NCBI RefSeq assembly: GCF_023169885.1
Contig: NZ_AP025516.1
Location: 248,001 to 312,000 of the forward strand
DNA: 64,000 bases
Direction: 5' to 3'
Origin: Desulfofustis limnaeus
Lineage (GTDB): Bacteria; Desulfobacterota; Desulfobulbia; Desulfobulbales; Desulfocapsaceae
A program made the position numbers and the translations under genes. Numbering within the stretch: position 1 is the first letter of the stretch; every line of letters begins with the position of its first letter. The notes under the pieces are model-generated. The model was not told the origin of the DNA. It was given only the letters and a program-made list of their open reading frames with translations, and ran no database searches. Shown one piece after another: positions 17,963 to 27,290 of this stretch.

Positions 17963-20008
17963 ATGCCAACCGTTAAAAAAACCATTTGTCCTCTCGATTG
18001 TCCCGATAGCTGCGGGTTGTTGGCGACCGTCGAGGGTGGGCGGGTCTTGTCCCTGGCCGGTGATCCCGAGCACCCCTATACGCGCGGGGTGATTTGCCGC
18101 AAGATGCGGCGTTATCCCGAGCGTCTGAACCCGGAGCAGCGGCTGCTCCATCCTCAGCTGCGAATCGGTAGTAAGGGGGAGGGTCGCTTCGCCAGGATCA
18201 GCTGGGATGAGGCCTGGGAGCGTCTCGTGGAAGCTTTGCAGCAGCGGGTCGCGGCCCATGGCGGCGAGACGGTGATGCCCTTTTGTTATGCCGGCAATAT
18301 GGGATTGGTCAATCGATTTGCCGGTTTTCCATTACTGCACCGGCTTGGAGCAACCCGGATCGAGCAGACCATCTGCTCGACGGCGGCCAGCAGCGCCTGG
18401 AAGCTGGGGTGCGGCCCGGTTGGCGGTACTCCGCCGGAAGCCGCGGCGGAGGCGACGCTGATCGTCGCTTGGGGGGTCAACATCCGTGCCACCGCTATGC
18501 ATTTCTGGAACTATGTCGCCCAGGCCCGGAAAAACGGGGCGAAGCTCCTGGTTATCGACCCCTATCGCAATGATACCGCCCGACACGCCGATCGTTACAT
18601 CCCGGTGGCGCCTGGTGGTGACAGTGCTTTGGCCTTGGGCGTGTTGCGGCTGCTGCTGGAGCGGCAGCGGCTCGACAACGAGTTCATTGCCGCGCAGACA
18701 AGCGGCTTCGAGCAACTGGCTGGGTATCTGCGCAGCGTCCCCTTTGAGCGATTTACCGAGCAGAGCGGGGTTGACCGACAGACCATGGAGCAGTTGGCCT
18801 CTTTATTAGCGGAGCACCAGCGCAGTTTTTTTCGTATTGGGGTCGGTCTCAGTCGCAACAGCCGCGGCGGTATGGCGGTGCGAGCCATCACCGCGTTGGC
18901 CGCCGCACTTGGGCTCTATGACGGCCGGCCGGGGCGTGGCGCCTTGCTGTTCTCAGGTGCGTTCGGCGGTGATACCGACCGGCTGAGCTGTCCGGAGTTG
19001 CTCGGCAGTTCCCCGCGCACCGTCAACATGATTCATCTCGGCCGGATGCTGACCAATGGTGGCAGCCCGCCGGTTAAGGCGCTGATCGTCTACAATGCCA
19101 ACCCGCTCACTGTCGCTCCCGATGGGGCCACGGTGCGGCGTGGCCTGGCCCGGGAGGATCTGTTTACCGTTGTCCACGAACAGGTGATGACGCCGACGGC
19201 CCGCTATGCCGATCTGCTGCTGCCGGCCACCACCTTTTTGGAAAACCGGGACATCTACCGCTCCTACGGCCATTTTTTTCTCGGGGTTGTCGATCCGGTG
19301 GTGTCGCCTGCCGGGGAGGCCATCAGCAATTTCGAGCTGTTTCAAACACTGGCGAAAAAGATGGGGTTTTCCGACCCGCCGTTTTTTCAGAGCGTGGATG
19401 ACCGGATCCTGGCCTATTTGGAAACCGTTGCTGAATTGCCGGTCGCCGTCAGCCCGGCTGACATTGCCGGCGGCGGCTATATTGAGTCGGTGCGGGCCCG
19501 TCGTGGCGAGGCGCCCTTTCTTCGAGCCGGTGGTCGCTTTCGTTTCGTCAACGCTGACGACCCGACCCTGCCACCCCATGCCTGTCTGATTGAGGGGCTC
19601 GAGTTCGATCATCCCGACCTGTTGAGCCGCTTTCCGCTGAAACTGATAACGCCGCCAATGGCACGAATGCTCAACTCCACCTTCGGGGAACGCTACCCCG
19701 GCGAGACCGGCGAGTTGCTTATCCATCCCAGTGATGCCCGGGAGCGGTCTATCTTTGATGGTGACCCGGTGCAGGTGCGGAATTTTCGCGGCAGCGTGGT
19801 TCGGCGGGCAACGGTCAGCAACGATACCCAGCCGGGGCTGGTGGTCGCCGAGGGCTTGTACTGGCCGGCAACCCCCGATGACGCTGGCATCAATGACCTG
19901 GTCTCCCAGCATTGTTCGGACATGGGCGGAGGCACGCTGTTTCACGAGGCCCGGGTGGAGGTCGAGTCGATGCGGCGGGTTGATGCTCAGGGAGGGGGAG
20001 ACGAGTAA
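17963..20008 (+). CDS. Molybdopterin-dependent oxidoreductase (DMSO-reductase family)
   Basis: 681 aa, cytoplasmic; no Tat motif. The N-terminal 4Fe-4S motif is CPLDCPDSC, with the fourth Cys in GVICRKM near residue 46. The catalytic-site region CSTAASSAWKLG near residue 137 follows the usual position of the Mo ligand. The C-terminal domain has the pterin-binding pattern (DLLLPATTFLE, the MARMLNSTFGE stretch and FDGDPVQVRNFRG). No electron-transfer or membrane-anchor subunit gene is adjacent, so this is a stand-alone oxidoreductase. Substrate unknown. Its end overlaps the convergent downstream gene by 22 bases. Confidence 0.87.
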   Translation: MPTVKKTICPLDCPDSCGLLATVEGGRVLSLAGDPEHPYTRGVICRKMRRYPERLNPEQRLLHPQLRIGSKGEGRFARISWDEAWERLVEALQQRVAAHGGETVMPFCYAGNMGLVNRFAGFPLLHRLGATRIEQTICSTAASSAWKLGCGPVGGTPPEAAAEATLIVAWGVNIRATAMHFWNYVAQARKNGAKLLVIDPYRNDTARHADRYIPVAPGGDSALALGVLRLLLERQRLDNEFIAAQTSGFEQLAGYLRSVPFERFTEQSGVDRQTMEQLASLLAEHQRSFFRIGVGLSRNSRGGMAVRAITALAAALGLYDGRPGRGALLFSGAFGGDTDRLSCPELLGSSPRTVNMIHLGRMLTNGGSPPVKALIVYNANPLTVAPDGATVRRGLAREDLFTVVHEQVMTPTARYADLLLPATTFLENRDIYRSYGHFFLGVVDPVVSPAGEAISNFELFQTLAKKMGFSDPPFFQSVDDRILAYLETVAELPVAVSPADIAGGGYIESVRARRGEAPFLRAGGRFRFVNADDPTLPPHACLIEGLEFDHPDLLSRFPLKLITPPMARMLNSTFGERYPGETGELLIHPSDARERSIFDGDPVQVRNFRGSVVRRATVSNDTQPGLVVAEGLYWPATPDDAGINDLVSQHCSDMGGGTLFHEARVEVESMRRVDAQGGGDE

Positions 20009-20595
20009 TTCGGCGCCGGCGGAGCGTCATCGAAGCGGATATATTGGACGTCGATGGTGACGATACCGTCGCCGGCCAAGTCGACTGCAATGATCTGGCC
20101 GGCAACCCAAATTTTTTTGCCCGGGTCCAGCGTCAGTAGTTCCGGATACTGTTCCAGGTTCACCAGGCAGCGAAGGATGGTTCCAAAGCCACTTTCATCC
20201 ACATCCAGAAGGGCGACGCTACGGCCCGATGAATCGTGCTGCAACGAGAAAAAAAAGCCGGGCCAGATGACCTGCAAAGGGCGTTCGCCGTGAACTTCCG
20301 GATCTTCTTCGAGCAGTGAGGATTCCCGGAGGGCGGTGAGCAGTTCGGTGGCGGACGGGGTGATGAAGAAGGTTGTCGAGCCGAGCGTGACCGGCGGTTC
20401 TTCGGGCTCCTCTGCGTTGTCGGTAGAGGCAGAAGGGAGTTGTCCTTCGACAATAACCATCTGCTCGTCATTGTGGGCCAGCCTGCGGTCGCGGTTGCGA
20501 AAGTAAATCCCGGTTGCCGAGACCGCCACGATCAGAACGAGCATGGTGATCACCAGTGTCAACCACTCCTTTCGTGACAGCGGGGCTTTGCGCAT
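19987..20595 (-). CDS. Membrane-anchored protein of unknown function
   Basis: 202 aa. An N-terminal transmembrane anchor (about residues 12-30) is followed by an acidic Glu/Pro-rich linker (about 60-70) and a beta-rich domain (70-190), so the bulk is probably periplasmic. No family recognised. It lies tail-to-tail with the molybdopterin oxidoreductase, overlapping its end, and divergent from the nitroreductase gene. Confidence 0.65.
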   Translation of the reverse strand: MRKAPLSRKEWLTLVITMLVLIVAVSATGIYFRNRDRRLAHNDEQMVIVEGQLPSASTDNAEEPEEPPVTLGSTTFFITPSATELLTALRESSLLEEDPEVHGERPLQVIWPGFFFSLQHDSSGRSVALLDVDESGFGTILRCLVNLEQYPELLTLDPGKKIWVAGQIIAVDLAGDGIVTIDVQYIRFDDAPPAPNYSSPPP

Positions 20596-20681
20596 GATTA
20601 AGCAATGGTTATGGTTGTCTGGGCATCTGGTTGATTATGCACCATTATACTTGGTTTTCCTCAATCGTACAGGAGAAAGGC

Positions 20682-21200
20682 ATGGATACGTTCGAAGCGC
20701 TGGCCACCCGTCGCAGTATCAGAAGCTACGGGCTCGGTGATATCTCCGACGAGCAGATCCGCAGATTGCTGCAGATGGCGATGCTTGCCCCGTCTGCCGG
20801 GAATCAGCAGCCCTGGCAATTCATCGTGGTTCGAGATCGGAAGAAACTCGATTCGGTACCCTCGTTTCATCCCTATTGCAAGATGATCACCCAGGTGCCG
20901 GTGGCCATTGTGGTCTGCGGCGACCCGGAGGGTAAAAAATGGCCGGATTTCTGGGTTCAGGATTGCAGTGCTGCCGTTCAGAACCTGCTGCTGGCCGCTC
21001 GCGCCGAAGGACTGGGTACGGTCTGGACCGGGGTCTATCCACGGCAGGAGCGTATGGAGAAATGCCGTGAAGCCTTCAACATCCCTGAGCAGATCATCCC
21101 CTTCGCCATCGTGCCGGTGGGTTGGCCTGCCGAGCCAGGTTTCAAGACGGTCGATCGCTTCTGCCCGGAGCTGATTCATGCCGAACGGTTCGGCGGTTGA
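20682..21200 (+). CDS. Nitroreductase-family flavoprotein
   Basis: 172 aa. The start at 20682 is chosen from AGGAG at 20671-20675; a longer frame from 20631 lacks a ribosome site. Typical FMN-site motifs are ATRRSIRSYG, MLAPSAGNQQPWQF and the C-terminal VGWPAE. These enzymes reduce nitro groups, quinones or other substrates with NAD(P)H. It overlaps the tatD-like gene by 23 bases, implying one transcript. Confidence 0.9.
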   Translation: MDTFEALATRRSIRSYGLGDISDEQIRRLLQMAMLAPSAGNQQPWQFIVVRDRKKLDSVPSFHPYCKMITQVPVAIVVCGDPEGKKWPDFWVQDCSAAVQNLLLAARAEGLGTVWTGVYPRQERMEKCREAFNIPEQIIPFAIVPVGWPAEPGFKTVDRFCPELIHAERFGG

Positions 21201-22023
21201 CCGCGTCGATGCGTTGACCGCCGCGGCCCGGCCCGGATTGGTCGATACACATTGCCATATCGACGTATCCGAGTTCGCCGCCGATTACGGCCAGGTCCTG
21301 CAGCGAGCCCGGGCCGCGGGGGTGAACCGCTTTGTCGTGCCCGGTGTCGACCGGGGCGGATGGCCGCGATTATTGGCGTTGTGTCGAAAAGAGGCAGGAT
21401 GTCACCCGGCGCTTGGCCTGCATCCGCTCTATCTTCCTCTCCATCGGCCGGCGCATCTTGAAGAACTGGGCAAAATGGCGGCGCGTCCGGAGGTCGTAGC
21501 CATCGGCGAGGTCGGTCTTGATTTCTGGGACAATCCCGAGGCGCTGGTGCGCCAGCGTCAGGAAGCGTTGTTCGAGCAACAGGTGCGGATAGCCAAAGGG
21601 CTCGGCCTGCCGTTGCTGCTCCACGCCCGCAAGGCTCATGATCAGGTGCAGGCGATTGTCCGCCGGCTGCATTTTCCCTACGGCGGGATCGTTCATGCCT
21701 TCAGCGGCAGCAGACAGCAGGCCCTGATCTGGCTTGAGCTGGGATTCCTGATCGGGATCGGCGGTACCATCACCTACGGCAGAGCGAACCGGGTCCGTGC
21801 GCTCGCCGCCGAGCTGCCACTGCCAGGGCTGGTGCTGGAGACCGATGCCCCCGATATTCCACCGGCGGCTCATCGGCAGGAGCGCAACAGCCCGGAATAT
21901 CTCCCCGAGATTGTGCACTGCCTGGCTCAGCTTCGCTCCGATTCGCCGGATCGAATCGCTGTCGAGACCACCCGTAATGCCGTCAGGCTGCTGAACCGTC
22001 GCGTGCCTGGTTTGGCGCATTGA
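21178..22023 (+). CDS. TatD-family metal-dependent hydrolase (DNase)
   Basis: 281 aa. Metal ligands of the amidohydrolase-like fold are all visible: DTHCHID, the Glu in GEVGLDF, LLHARKA, VHAFSGS and ETDAPDIPP. TatD homologues are magnesium-dependent 3'-5' exonucleases acting on damaged DNA or RNA ends. The start overlaps the nitroreductase gene by 23 bases; the 3' end overlaps the convergent GAPDH-like gene by 41 bases. Confidence 0.9.
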   Translation: MPNGSAVDRVDALTAAARPGLVDTHCHIDVSEFAADYGQVLQRARAAGVNRFVVPGVDRGGWPRLLALCRKEAGCHPALGLHPLYLPLHRPAHLEELGKMAARPEVVAIGEVGLDFWDNPEALVRQRQEALFEQQVRIAKGLGLPLLLHARKAHDQVQAIVRRLHFPYGGIVHAFSGSRQQALIWLELGFLIGIGGTITYGRANRVRALAAELPLPGLVLETDAPDIPPAAHRQERNSPEYLPEIVHCLAQLRSDSPDRIAVETTRNAVRLLNRRVPGLAH

Positions 22024-23026
22024 CGGCGAGCAAGGCTTCGGTGGTGTCGAGCATCCGGTTGGCGTACCCCCACTCGTTATCGAACCAAGCCATCACCGTC
22101 ACCAGACGCTCCCCGCTGATGCAGGTATGGCTGCCATCCACCACAGCCGAACGAGGATCGTGAGTGAAATCACAGGAAACGAGTGGTAGCTCGGTATAAC
22201 CGAGGATGCCGGACAGCCCGGCCGCCGCTTCTTTCTGGAAGAGGTGGTTGATTTCAGCCACCGAGGGGGTTCGCCTGACCATCGCAGAGAGCTGCATGGT
22301 CGATACGTTGAGTACCGGTACACGGAAAGCGACCGCCTTGAAACGGCCGGTCAGTTCGGGAAACACCCGGTCGATTCCCTTGGCCAGCCCGGTGGTGACG
22401 GGGATGATCGAGTTGCTCGAACTCCTGCTTTTGCGTAGATCGGGGTTATGAAAGGCGTCGATGACCGGTTGATCGTTCATCATCGAATGGATGGTGGTGA
22501 TAAAGCCGCTGTCTATTCCATAGCGGTCGTTGAGAATCCGGATCAGATGGCTGATGCAGTTGGTGGTACAGGAAGCGTTGGAGATGATCCGGTGCTGCGG
22601 GTTCAGCAGATGGTGGTTGAGTCCGTAAACGATGGTGGCGTCGACATCGGCCTTGGCCGGGCAGGAAAAGATTACCCGCTTGGCGCCGGCTTCCAGGTGC
22701 AGGGAGGCAATCTCCCGGTCGATAAAGCTGCCGCTGCATTCCAACACCACGTCCACCTCCAGCTCTTTCCAGGGCAGACGAGTGAGGTCGCGCTCGTTGA
22801 ATACCCGGACCGGGTCCCCATTGACGATGAGGCAGTCCCGGGAAATGGACACTTCGCCGCCGAACGTGCCATGGGTGGAATCGAAACGGGTCAGGTGGGC
22901 GATCGAGCCGATATCGAACAATTCATTGATACCGACAATCTTCATGCGGGTTGCCCTTCCCGATTCGTAGAGGGCGCGCAGGATGCAGCGGCCGATTCTG
23001 CCGTAGCCGTTGATGGCGATCTTCAT
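21983..23026 (-). CDS. GAPDH-family dehydrogenase, Epd-like (erythrose-4-phosphate type)
   Basis: 347 aa. Rossmann start AINGYGRIGR; catalytic Cys153 in NASCTTN; catalytic His in TTIHSMMNDQ. Several segments match Epd rather than ordinary GAPDH as I recall E. coli Epd: ALYESGR, INEL (Glu where GAPDH has Asp), LPWKELEVDVVLE, YTELPLVS, and DNEWGYANRMLDT. Epd oxidises erythrose-4-phosphate in pyridoxal-5'-phosphate synthesis. A glycolytic role cannot be excluded. It has its own promoter at 23098. Confidence 0.85.
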   Translation of the reverse strand: MKIAINGYGRIGRCILRALYESGRATRMKIVGINELFDIGSIAHLTRFDSTHGTFGGEVSISRDCLIVNGDPVRVFNERDLTRLPWKELEVDVVLECSGSFIDREIASLHLEAGAKRVIFSCPAKADVDATIVYGLNHHLLNPQHRIISNASCTTNCISHLIRILNDRYGIDSGFITTIHSMMNDQPVIDAFHNPDLRKSRSSSNSIIPVTTGLAKGIDRVFPELTGRFKAVAFRVPVLNVSTMQLSAMVRRTPSVAEINHLFQKEAAAGLSGILGYTELPLVSCDFTHDPRSAVVDGSHTCISGERLVTVMAWFDNEWGYANRMLDTTEALLAVNAPNQARDGSAA

Positions 23027-23097
23027 GAGGTACCCTTCTGCTTATGGAAACGGCCGTTCCCTGCTTACCAGAAGAAGAGGGACGCCAGGACCCCTCT

Positions 23098-23127
23098 GAT
23101 ATACCTGTTTCGGCCCCGACATTTCAA
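23098..23127 (-). promoter_or_regulatory. Sigma-70 promoter of the Epd-like gene
   Basis: On the minus strand: TTGAAA (23122-23127), an 18-base spacer, TATATC (23098-23103). The leader to the start codon is about 65 bases. Confidence 0.55.
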
Positions 23128-23196
23128 CAGCTGATTGTGCCGGGGGGTGATCCGGACTCGCCGCTGGGCGGCGATGTATGCGATGCATAACGGGTT

Positions 23197-23225
23197 ATGA
23201 CAGGGTGGTGAAAAGCAACGATAAA
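23197..23225 (+). promoter_or_regulatory. Possible livK promoter
   Basis: ATGACA (23197-23202), 17 bases, GATAAA (23220-23225). Both hexamers differ from consensus at two positions or more, so this is tentative. It leaves a leader of about 250 bases before livK that contains an inverted repeat at 23307-23322. The rest of the 23128-23482 gap holds no gene I can support. Confidence 0.35.
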
Positions 23226-23306
23226 AACGTTGCGCAAGAGCAGGCAATCAGCTAGCATAAACACCATCGGCAGAGGGAGTATCTTCCCGGTCTCACGCAT
23301 GCCTGG

Positions 23307-23322
23307 CGACAGGGGCCTGTCG
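23307..23322. repeat. Inverted repeat in the livK leader
   Basis: CGACAGG and CCTGTCG flank a GG spacer, a near-perfect dyad. It could be an operator half-site pair for a dimeric regulator of the Liv operon or the stem of a leader hairpin. No known motif was recognised. Confidence 0.5.
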
Positions 23323-23482
23323 GTGTTCCCGTGTAGTGCATTTCGAAGAAACAAGGAAACGACCTGCAGAATTGGGTCGAAAGGGCTGCTGTTCATCGAT
23401 CGACGGTGTACAAGTCCGTAAGGGAGAGGTGGTTCGGCAGACCGAAGAGGAAAGTTGTATCCAGCAAAGGAGGAAAAAGCGT

Positions 23483-24679
23483 ATGTCGAAGCACAGATGG
23501 TCTTTTTTTTCAATGTTGTTTGCTGCAGGTATGACGCTTGCTTTGAGCACTGCTTCAGGCGCCGCCGACAAGACGATTAAAATCGCCACCCAATCTCCCT
23601 TGTCCGGTGATCAATCGGTGGTCGGCGTTGATATCAAGCGCGGCGCCGAACTGGCTCTCGAGCAGTTGGGCGGGCCGCTGGCCGACATGGGTTTCAAGAT
23701 TGAGTTGGCCCCCTATGACGACCAGGCCAACCCGGACACCGGCGTCGCCAATGCCAAACGAATTGTCGCCGATCCGGCTATCCTGGCCATTGTTGGGCAC
23801 TACAACTCCGGTGTCCAGATCCCCTCTTCGGAAGTCTACCACGCCTCCGGGCTGGCCAACGTTTCTCCGGCCAATACCAACCCCAAGGTGACTACCCGCG
23901 GCTATCTGGAAGTCAGTCGTATCGTCGGACGGGATGACGTTCAGGGCGTCGTCGGCGCTGATTTCGCCGCATCCCAGGGAGTCAAAACGGTCTTCGTCGT
24001 CCATGACAAGACCGCTTACGGCCAGGGTATTGCCGAGTTTTTCAAACAGCGGGCCGAGGAAATCGGACTGAAGGTTCTCGGTTTCGAAGGCACTGAAGAG
24101 AAGGCCAATTTCGATGCGCTGCTGTCGCCGGTCGTTGCCGGCAATCCTGATGTGGTCTATTTCGGCGGGATGGCCTTCCAGGCCGCCGTTCTTTTCAAGC
24201 AGGCCCGTGAACGCGGGTACGAAGGCATGTTCCTCAGCGATGACGGTTTTGATTCATCCGATGCCGCCAAGATCGCCGGCGCTGCCCTTACTTCCGGGGC
24301 CGGTACCTACTATTCGACGGTCTCCGGACCGGCTTCGGTGTATGAAGGAACGGCCAAGTTCATCGAAGACTTCAAGGCCAAATTCAACGCCGATCCACAA
24401 CCCTTTGCCGCGCAAGGTTACGATTCCATGGCCATCTGCCTGAAGGCCATCGAAAATGCCGCCAAGGAGGCCAACAACGACGTTCCCACCCGCGAGGCAG
24501 TGGCCAAGGCTGTCCGCGCCTTGAAGGATTTCCAGGGAATCACCGGTACCTTCACCTTCAACGAGATTGGTGATCCTGAGAAAGCCCTTTATTTCGTGAT
24601 CCAGGTGAAATCACCCGATCCCGCCAAATGGAGCGAGAACGTGGTGGTTAAGACCCTGGAGATCGCGCCGCCCAAATAA
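23483..24679 (+). CDS. livK: Branched-chain amino acid ABC transporter, substrate-binding protein
   Basis: 398 aa. The start at 23483 is set by AAAGGAGG at 23466-23473; the longer frame from 23336 is upstream leader. A Sec signal peptide ends near ASGAADK (about residue 26). The mature protein is a type I periplasmic binding protein: IKIATQSPLSGDQS, the VGHYNSGVQIPSSEVY substrate-site region and NVSPANTNP. It captures a small amino-acid-like ligand in the periplasm for LivHMGF. Leu/Ile/Val is the family default, but aromatic or amide ligands are common. A terminator separates it from livH. Confidence 0.9.
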   Translation: MSKHRWSFFSMLFAAGMTLALSTASGAADKTIKIATQSPLSGDQSVVGVDIKRGAELALEQLGGPLADMGFKIELAPYDDQANPDTGVANAKRIVADPAILAIVGHYNSGVQIPSSEVYHASGLANVSPANTNPKVTTRGYLEVSRIVGRDDVQGVVGADFAASQGVKTVFVVHDKTAYGQGIAEFFKQRAEEIGLKVLGFEGTEEKANFDALLSPVVAGNPDVVYFGGMAFQAAVLFKQARERGYEGMFLSDDGFDSSDAAKIAGAALTSGAGTYYSTVSGPASVYEGTAKFIEDFKAKFNADPQPFAAQGYDSMAICLKAIENAAKEANNDVPTREAVAKAVRALKDFQGITGTFTFNEIGDPEKALYFVIQVKSPDPAKWSENVVVKTLEIAPPK

Positions 24680-24696
24680 CCGTACGCTGTCCGTAT

Positions 24697-24733
24697 CCGG
24701 CCCTCTGCTTTGGCACAGGGCCGGTTCTTTTTC
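24697..24733 (+). terminator. Intercistronic terminator between livK and livH
   Basis: Stem CCGGCCCT (24697-24704) pairs with AGGGCCGG (24717-24724), with an inner TGC/GCA pair and TTTG loop, then TTCTTTTT. Partial read-through here would give more binding protein than permease, a known arrangement in ABC operons. Confidence 0.75.
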
Positions 24734-24751
24734 ACCGCTGGGGCAGAGCAC

Positions 24752-25927
24752 ATGAAAGGAATCCAGAGGTATGTGAATGTCACCGAGATCGTGCGGCCGA
24801 TCGGGCATCTGCTGGCTTTCTCGGTGGGCAGCGCGGCGTTGATGTCGGCCATTGTCATCGTGCTGGCGTTGATTCTCGACCGAACCGTGGTCGGTGCGGA
24901 CCTGATGGACCGCTATAATGTGTCGCTATATACCTATACCATGATCAATCTGCCGCAGGTAGTCATCGACGGACTGACCATCGGTTTCGTCTACGCGGCG
25001 ATCGCCCTCGGGTATACGATGGTGTACGGCGTTTTGGAATTCATTAACTTCGCCCACAGCGAGATCTTCGCGGTCGGTGCTTTCGTCGGTGTGGAGTTGC
25101 TCATCGCGCTTGATGCCACCGGGGTTTTGGCGGGCGCGACGCTGGGTATGGCCTATGCCTATCTGATCATGGCCCTTCTGGCCGGGATGCTTGCCGCCGG
25201 TGGTTTGGCCATGGCCGTCGAACGCGTTGCCTATCGGCCGTTGCGCGGAGCATCGCGGTTGGTGCCGCTGATCTCGGCGATCGGTGTGTCCTTCCTGTTG
25301 CAGGATCTGATTCGTCTGGTGGAAAGCCTGACCACTGGACAGTTCAACCGGATCATGCCCACCTTTGGCAATTTCGACCAGCGTATCATCCTTGGTAAAC
25401 TGAATATGGGGGCGTCGAATATCACCCTTGGGATCTCGATCAAGTCGATTATCGTCATCGCCGCTGCGGTGCTGATGCTGGTGGCTCTCAATTACCTGGT
25501 CAATGCCACCCGCATCGGCAAGGCCATGCGTGCTGTCGCTCAGGATCGCGGCACGGCGAGCCTGATGGGCATCAACGTCAATCGTATCATTTCCATAACG
25601 TTTCTGGTGGGTGGACTGCTGGGTGGGGCCGCCGGTGTCCTGTTTGCCCTGAAGTTCACCCGGATCGACCCGTTTGTCGGATTTTTCCCCGGCCTGAAAG
25701 CATTCACCGCAGCCGTCCTCGGCGGTATCGGCAACCTGACCGGTGCCTTGCTCGGAGGATTGGTGCTTGGCATGCTGGAGACCTTTGCCGGTTCTTTTAT
25801 GGGGGTGTTCACCATGGGCGCCGCCGGTTCCGAGTACAAGGACATCTTTGCGTTCAGTATCCTGATTCTGGTCCTCATTTTCCGGCCGCAGGGGCTGATG
25901 GGAAAACACGTTGGACAGAAAGCTTAG
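24752..25927 (+). CDS. livH: Branched-chain amino acid ABC transporter permease LivH
   Basis: 391 aa, start at the ATG at 24752 rather than the frame opening at 24710 inside the terminator. Longer than typical LivH (about 300 aa): an extra N-terminal region of about 80 residues with one helix precedes the conserved core. The core starts at DGLTIGFVYAAIALGYTMVYGVLEFINFAHSE, the LivH signature. The cytoplasmic coupling loop is near GKAMRAVAQDRGTASLMGINVNR. It pairs with LivM to form the inner-membrane channel. Confidence 0.9.
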   Translation: MKGIQRYVNVTEIVRPIGHLLAFSVGSAALMSAIVIVLALILDRTVVGADLMDRYNVSLYTYTMINLPQVVIDGLTIGFVYAAIALGYTMVYGVLEFINFAHSEIFAVGAFVGVELLIALDATGVLAGATLGMAYAYLIMALLAGMLAAGGLAMAVERVAYRPLRGASRLVPLISAIGVSFLLQDLIRLVESLTTGQFNRIMPTFGNFDQRIILGKLNMGASNITLGISIKSIIVIAAAVLMLVALNYLVNATRIGKAMRAVAQDRGTASLMGINVNRIISITFLVGGLLGGAAGVLFALKFTRIDPFVGFFPGLKAFTAAVLGGIGNLTGALLGGLVLGMLETFAGSFMGVFTMGAAGSEYKDIFAFSILILVLIFRPQGLMGKHVGQKA

Positions 25928-25936
25928 GAGGGTCCC

Positions 25937-27277
25937 ATGGTCGCCGATCTGTTCCGGAATCTCTTTTCGTTTCTGAACCGGGGATGGCTCCCCTACCTGA
26001 TCGTTCTTGGCCACATGGGGGCCGGGACCCTGCTGGTGTACAACCTGCCTCGTTCCAACCTGGCCTTTCTGACGCTGATGACCTCGTTTCTTTCCCTCTA
26101 CTTTTTTCGCACCAACCTCAGATTCAAATTGATCAGCGGGATAGTGCTGACCCTCGTTGCCATCCCGGTCCTCGGGGTGCGCAACATTTTTTACCTGGAA
26201 GTAATTTTCCAGGTCTCTGTCTTTGCCGCACTCGCCCTTGGTCTCAATATCGTCGTCGGTTTTGCCGGTCTGCTCGATCTTGGCTATGTGGCATTTTATG
26301 CGGTTGGGGCCTACCTGTGGGCGTTTTTCGGCTCGCAGCAGTTTTACGTCCTGCACTACGCCCCGGGTACGCAGCCATCCGATTTGCCGTTTCTGCTGCC
26401 CGGTGACACCTTCTATCTGTTTTTGTTGCTCGGGGTCATCGTCGCCGCCATAACCGGGCTGATTCTCGGCTTGCCGGTTCTGCGTGTCCGCGGCGATTAT
26501 TTGGCCATCGTCACCCTCGGTTTCGGAGAGGTGATCCGGGTGTTGGCCAACAACCTCGACAAACCGCTCAATTTTACCAATGGCCCACAGGGGATCACTC
26601 CCATCCAGCGCCCGACCATGCCCGACTTTGCGGTGGAATGGTTCAATGGGCTGTTTGGACCGTTGATCGGACATCCGGTCAGTAGTGCCAACATGTACAA
26701 CCTGATGTTTTACCTGATGGCGCTCTTCGTGATCGTGGTGATCATTTTCGTCACCAAGCGACTGGACGATTCGGCGCTGGGGCGTGCCTGGACGGCGGTT
26801 CGTGAGGACGAGACGGCGGCGCTGGCCCAAGGTATACCGCTGGTCAAGGTCAAGCTGCTGGCCTTTGCGGTCGGCGCTTCTTTTGCCGGTATCATGGGGG
26901 TTCTGCTGGCCGCCAGCCGGACCTTCATCAGCCCGGAATCGTTTTCCTTTATGCAATCGATCGGCGTCTTGGCAATGGTGATTCTCGGCGGCTCGGGTTC
27001 AATTCCCGGGGTGATCCTCGGGGCGGCCACTATCACCATCCTCAACCTTCAGGTGTTGCAAGGATTTTCTCTGTATCTCAACGAATTGCGGCAGAGTGAT
27101 GCGGTTATCCCGATCATCAACTTCGCCTGGAAGGATCTGTCCACGCAACTGGATCCGGCCAAGTACCAGCGCATGCTGTTCGGCCTGATCCTGATCCTCA
27201 TGATGATCTTCCGACCGGCCGGGCTGATTCCCGCCAAGCGGCGGGAACGGGATCTCAGCAAATACCAATCGCCGTGA
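25937..27277 (+). CDS. livM: Branched-chain amino acid ABC transporter permease LivM
   Basis: 446 aa, preceded by AGGAGGG at 25927-25933. It has about 12 hydrophobic segments; the N-terminal 100 residues are an extension over the minimal LivM. The signature GLNIVVGFAGLLDLGYVAFYAVGAYL and the coupling loop DDSALGRAWTAVREDETAALAQGI are present. Forms the permease heterodimer with LivH. Confidence 0.92.
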   Translation: MVADLFRNLFSFLNRGWLPYLIVLGHMGAGTLLVYNLPRSNLAFLTLMTSFLSLYFFRTNLRFKLISGIVLTLVAIPVLGVRNIFYLEVIFQVSVFAALALGLNIVVGFAGLLDLGYVAFYAVGAYLWAFFGSQQFYVLHYAPGTQPSDLPFLLPGDTFYLFLLLGVIVAAITGLILGLPVLRVRGDYLAIVTLGFGEVIRVLANNLDKPLNFTNGPQGITPIQRPTMPDFAVEWFNGLFGPLIGHPVSSANMYNLMFYLMALFVIVVIIFVTKRLDDSALGRAWTAVREDETAALAQGIPLVKVKLLAFAVGASFAGIMGVLLAASRTFISPESFSFMQSIGVLAMVILGGSGSIPGVILGAATITILNLQVLQGFSLYLNELRQSDAVIPIINFAWKDLSTQLDPAKYQRMLFGLILILMMIFRPAGLIPAKRRERDLSKYQSP

Positions 27278-27290
27278 GCGGGTGAAGGTT

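Noticed and set aside
24926-26956. 676-aa minus frame across livH and livM
   Set aside because: Antisense shadow of two clear permease genes; composition is His/Gln/Arg-rich noise.
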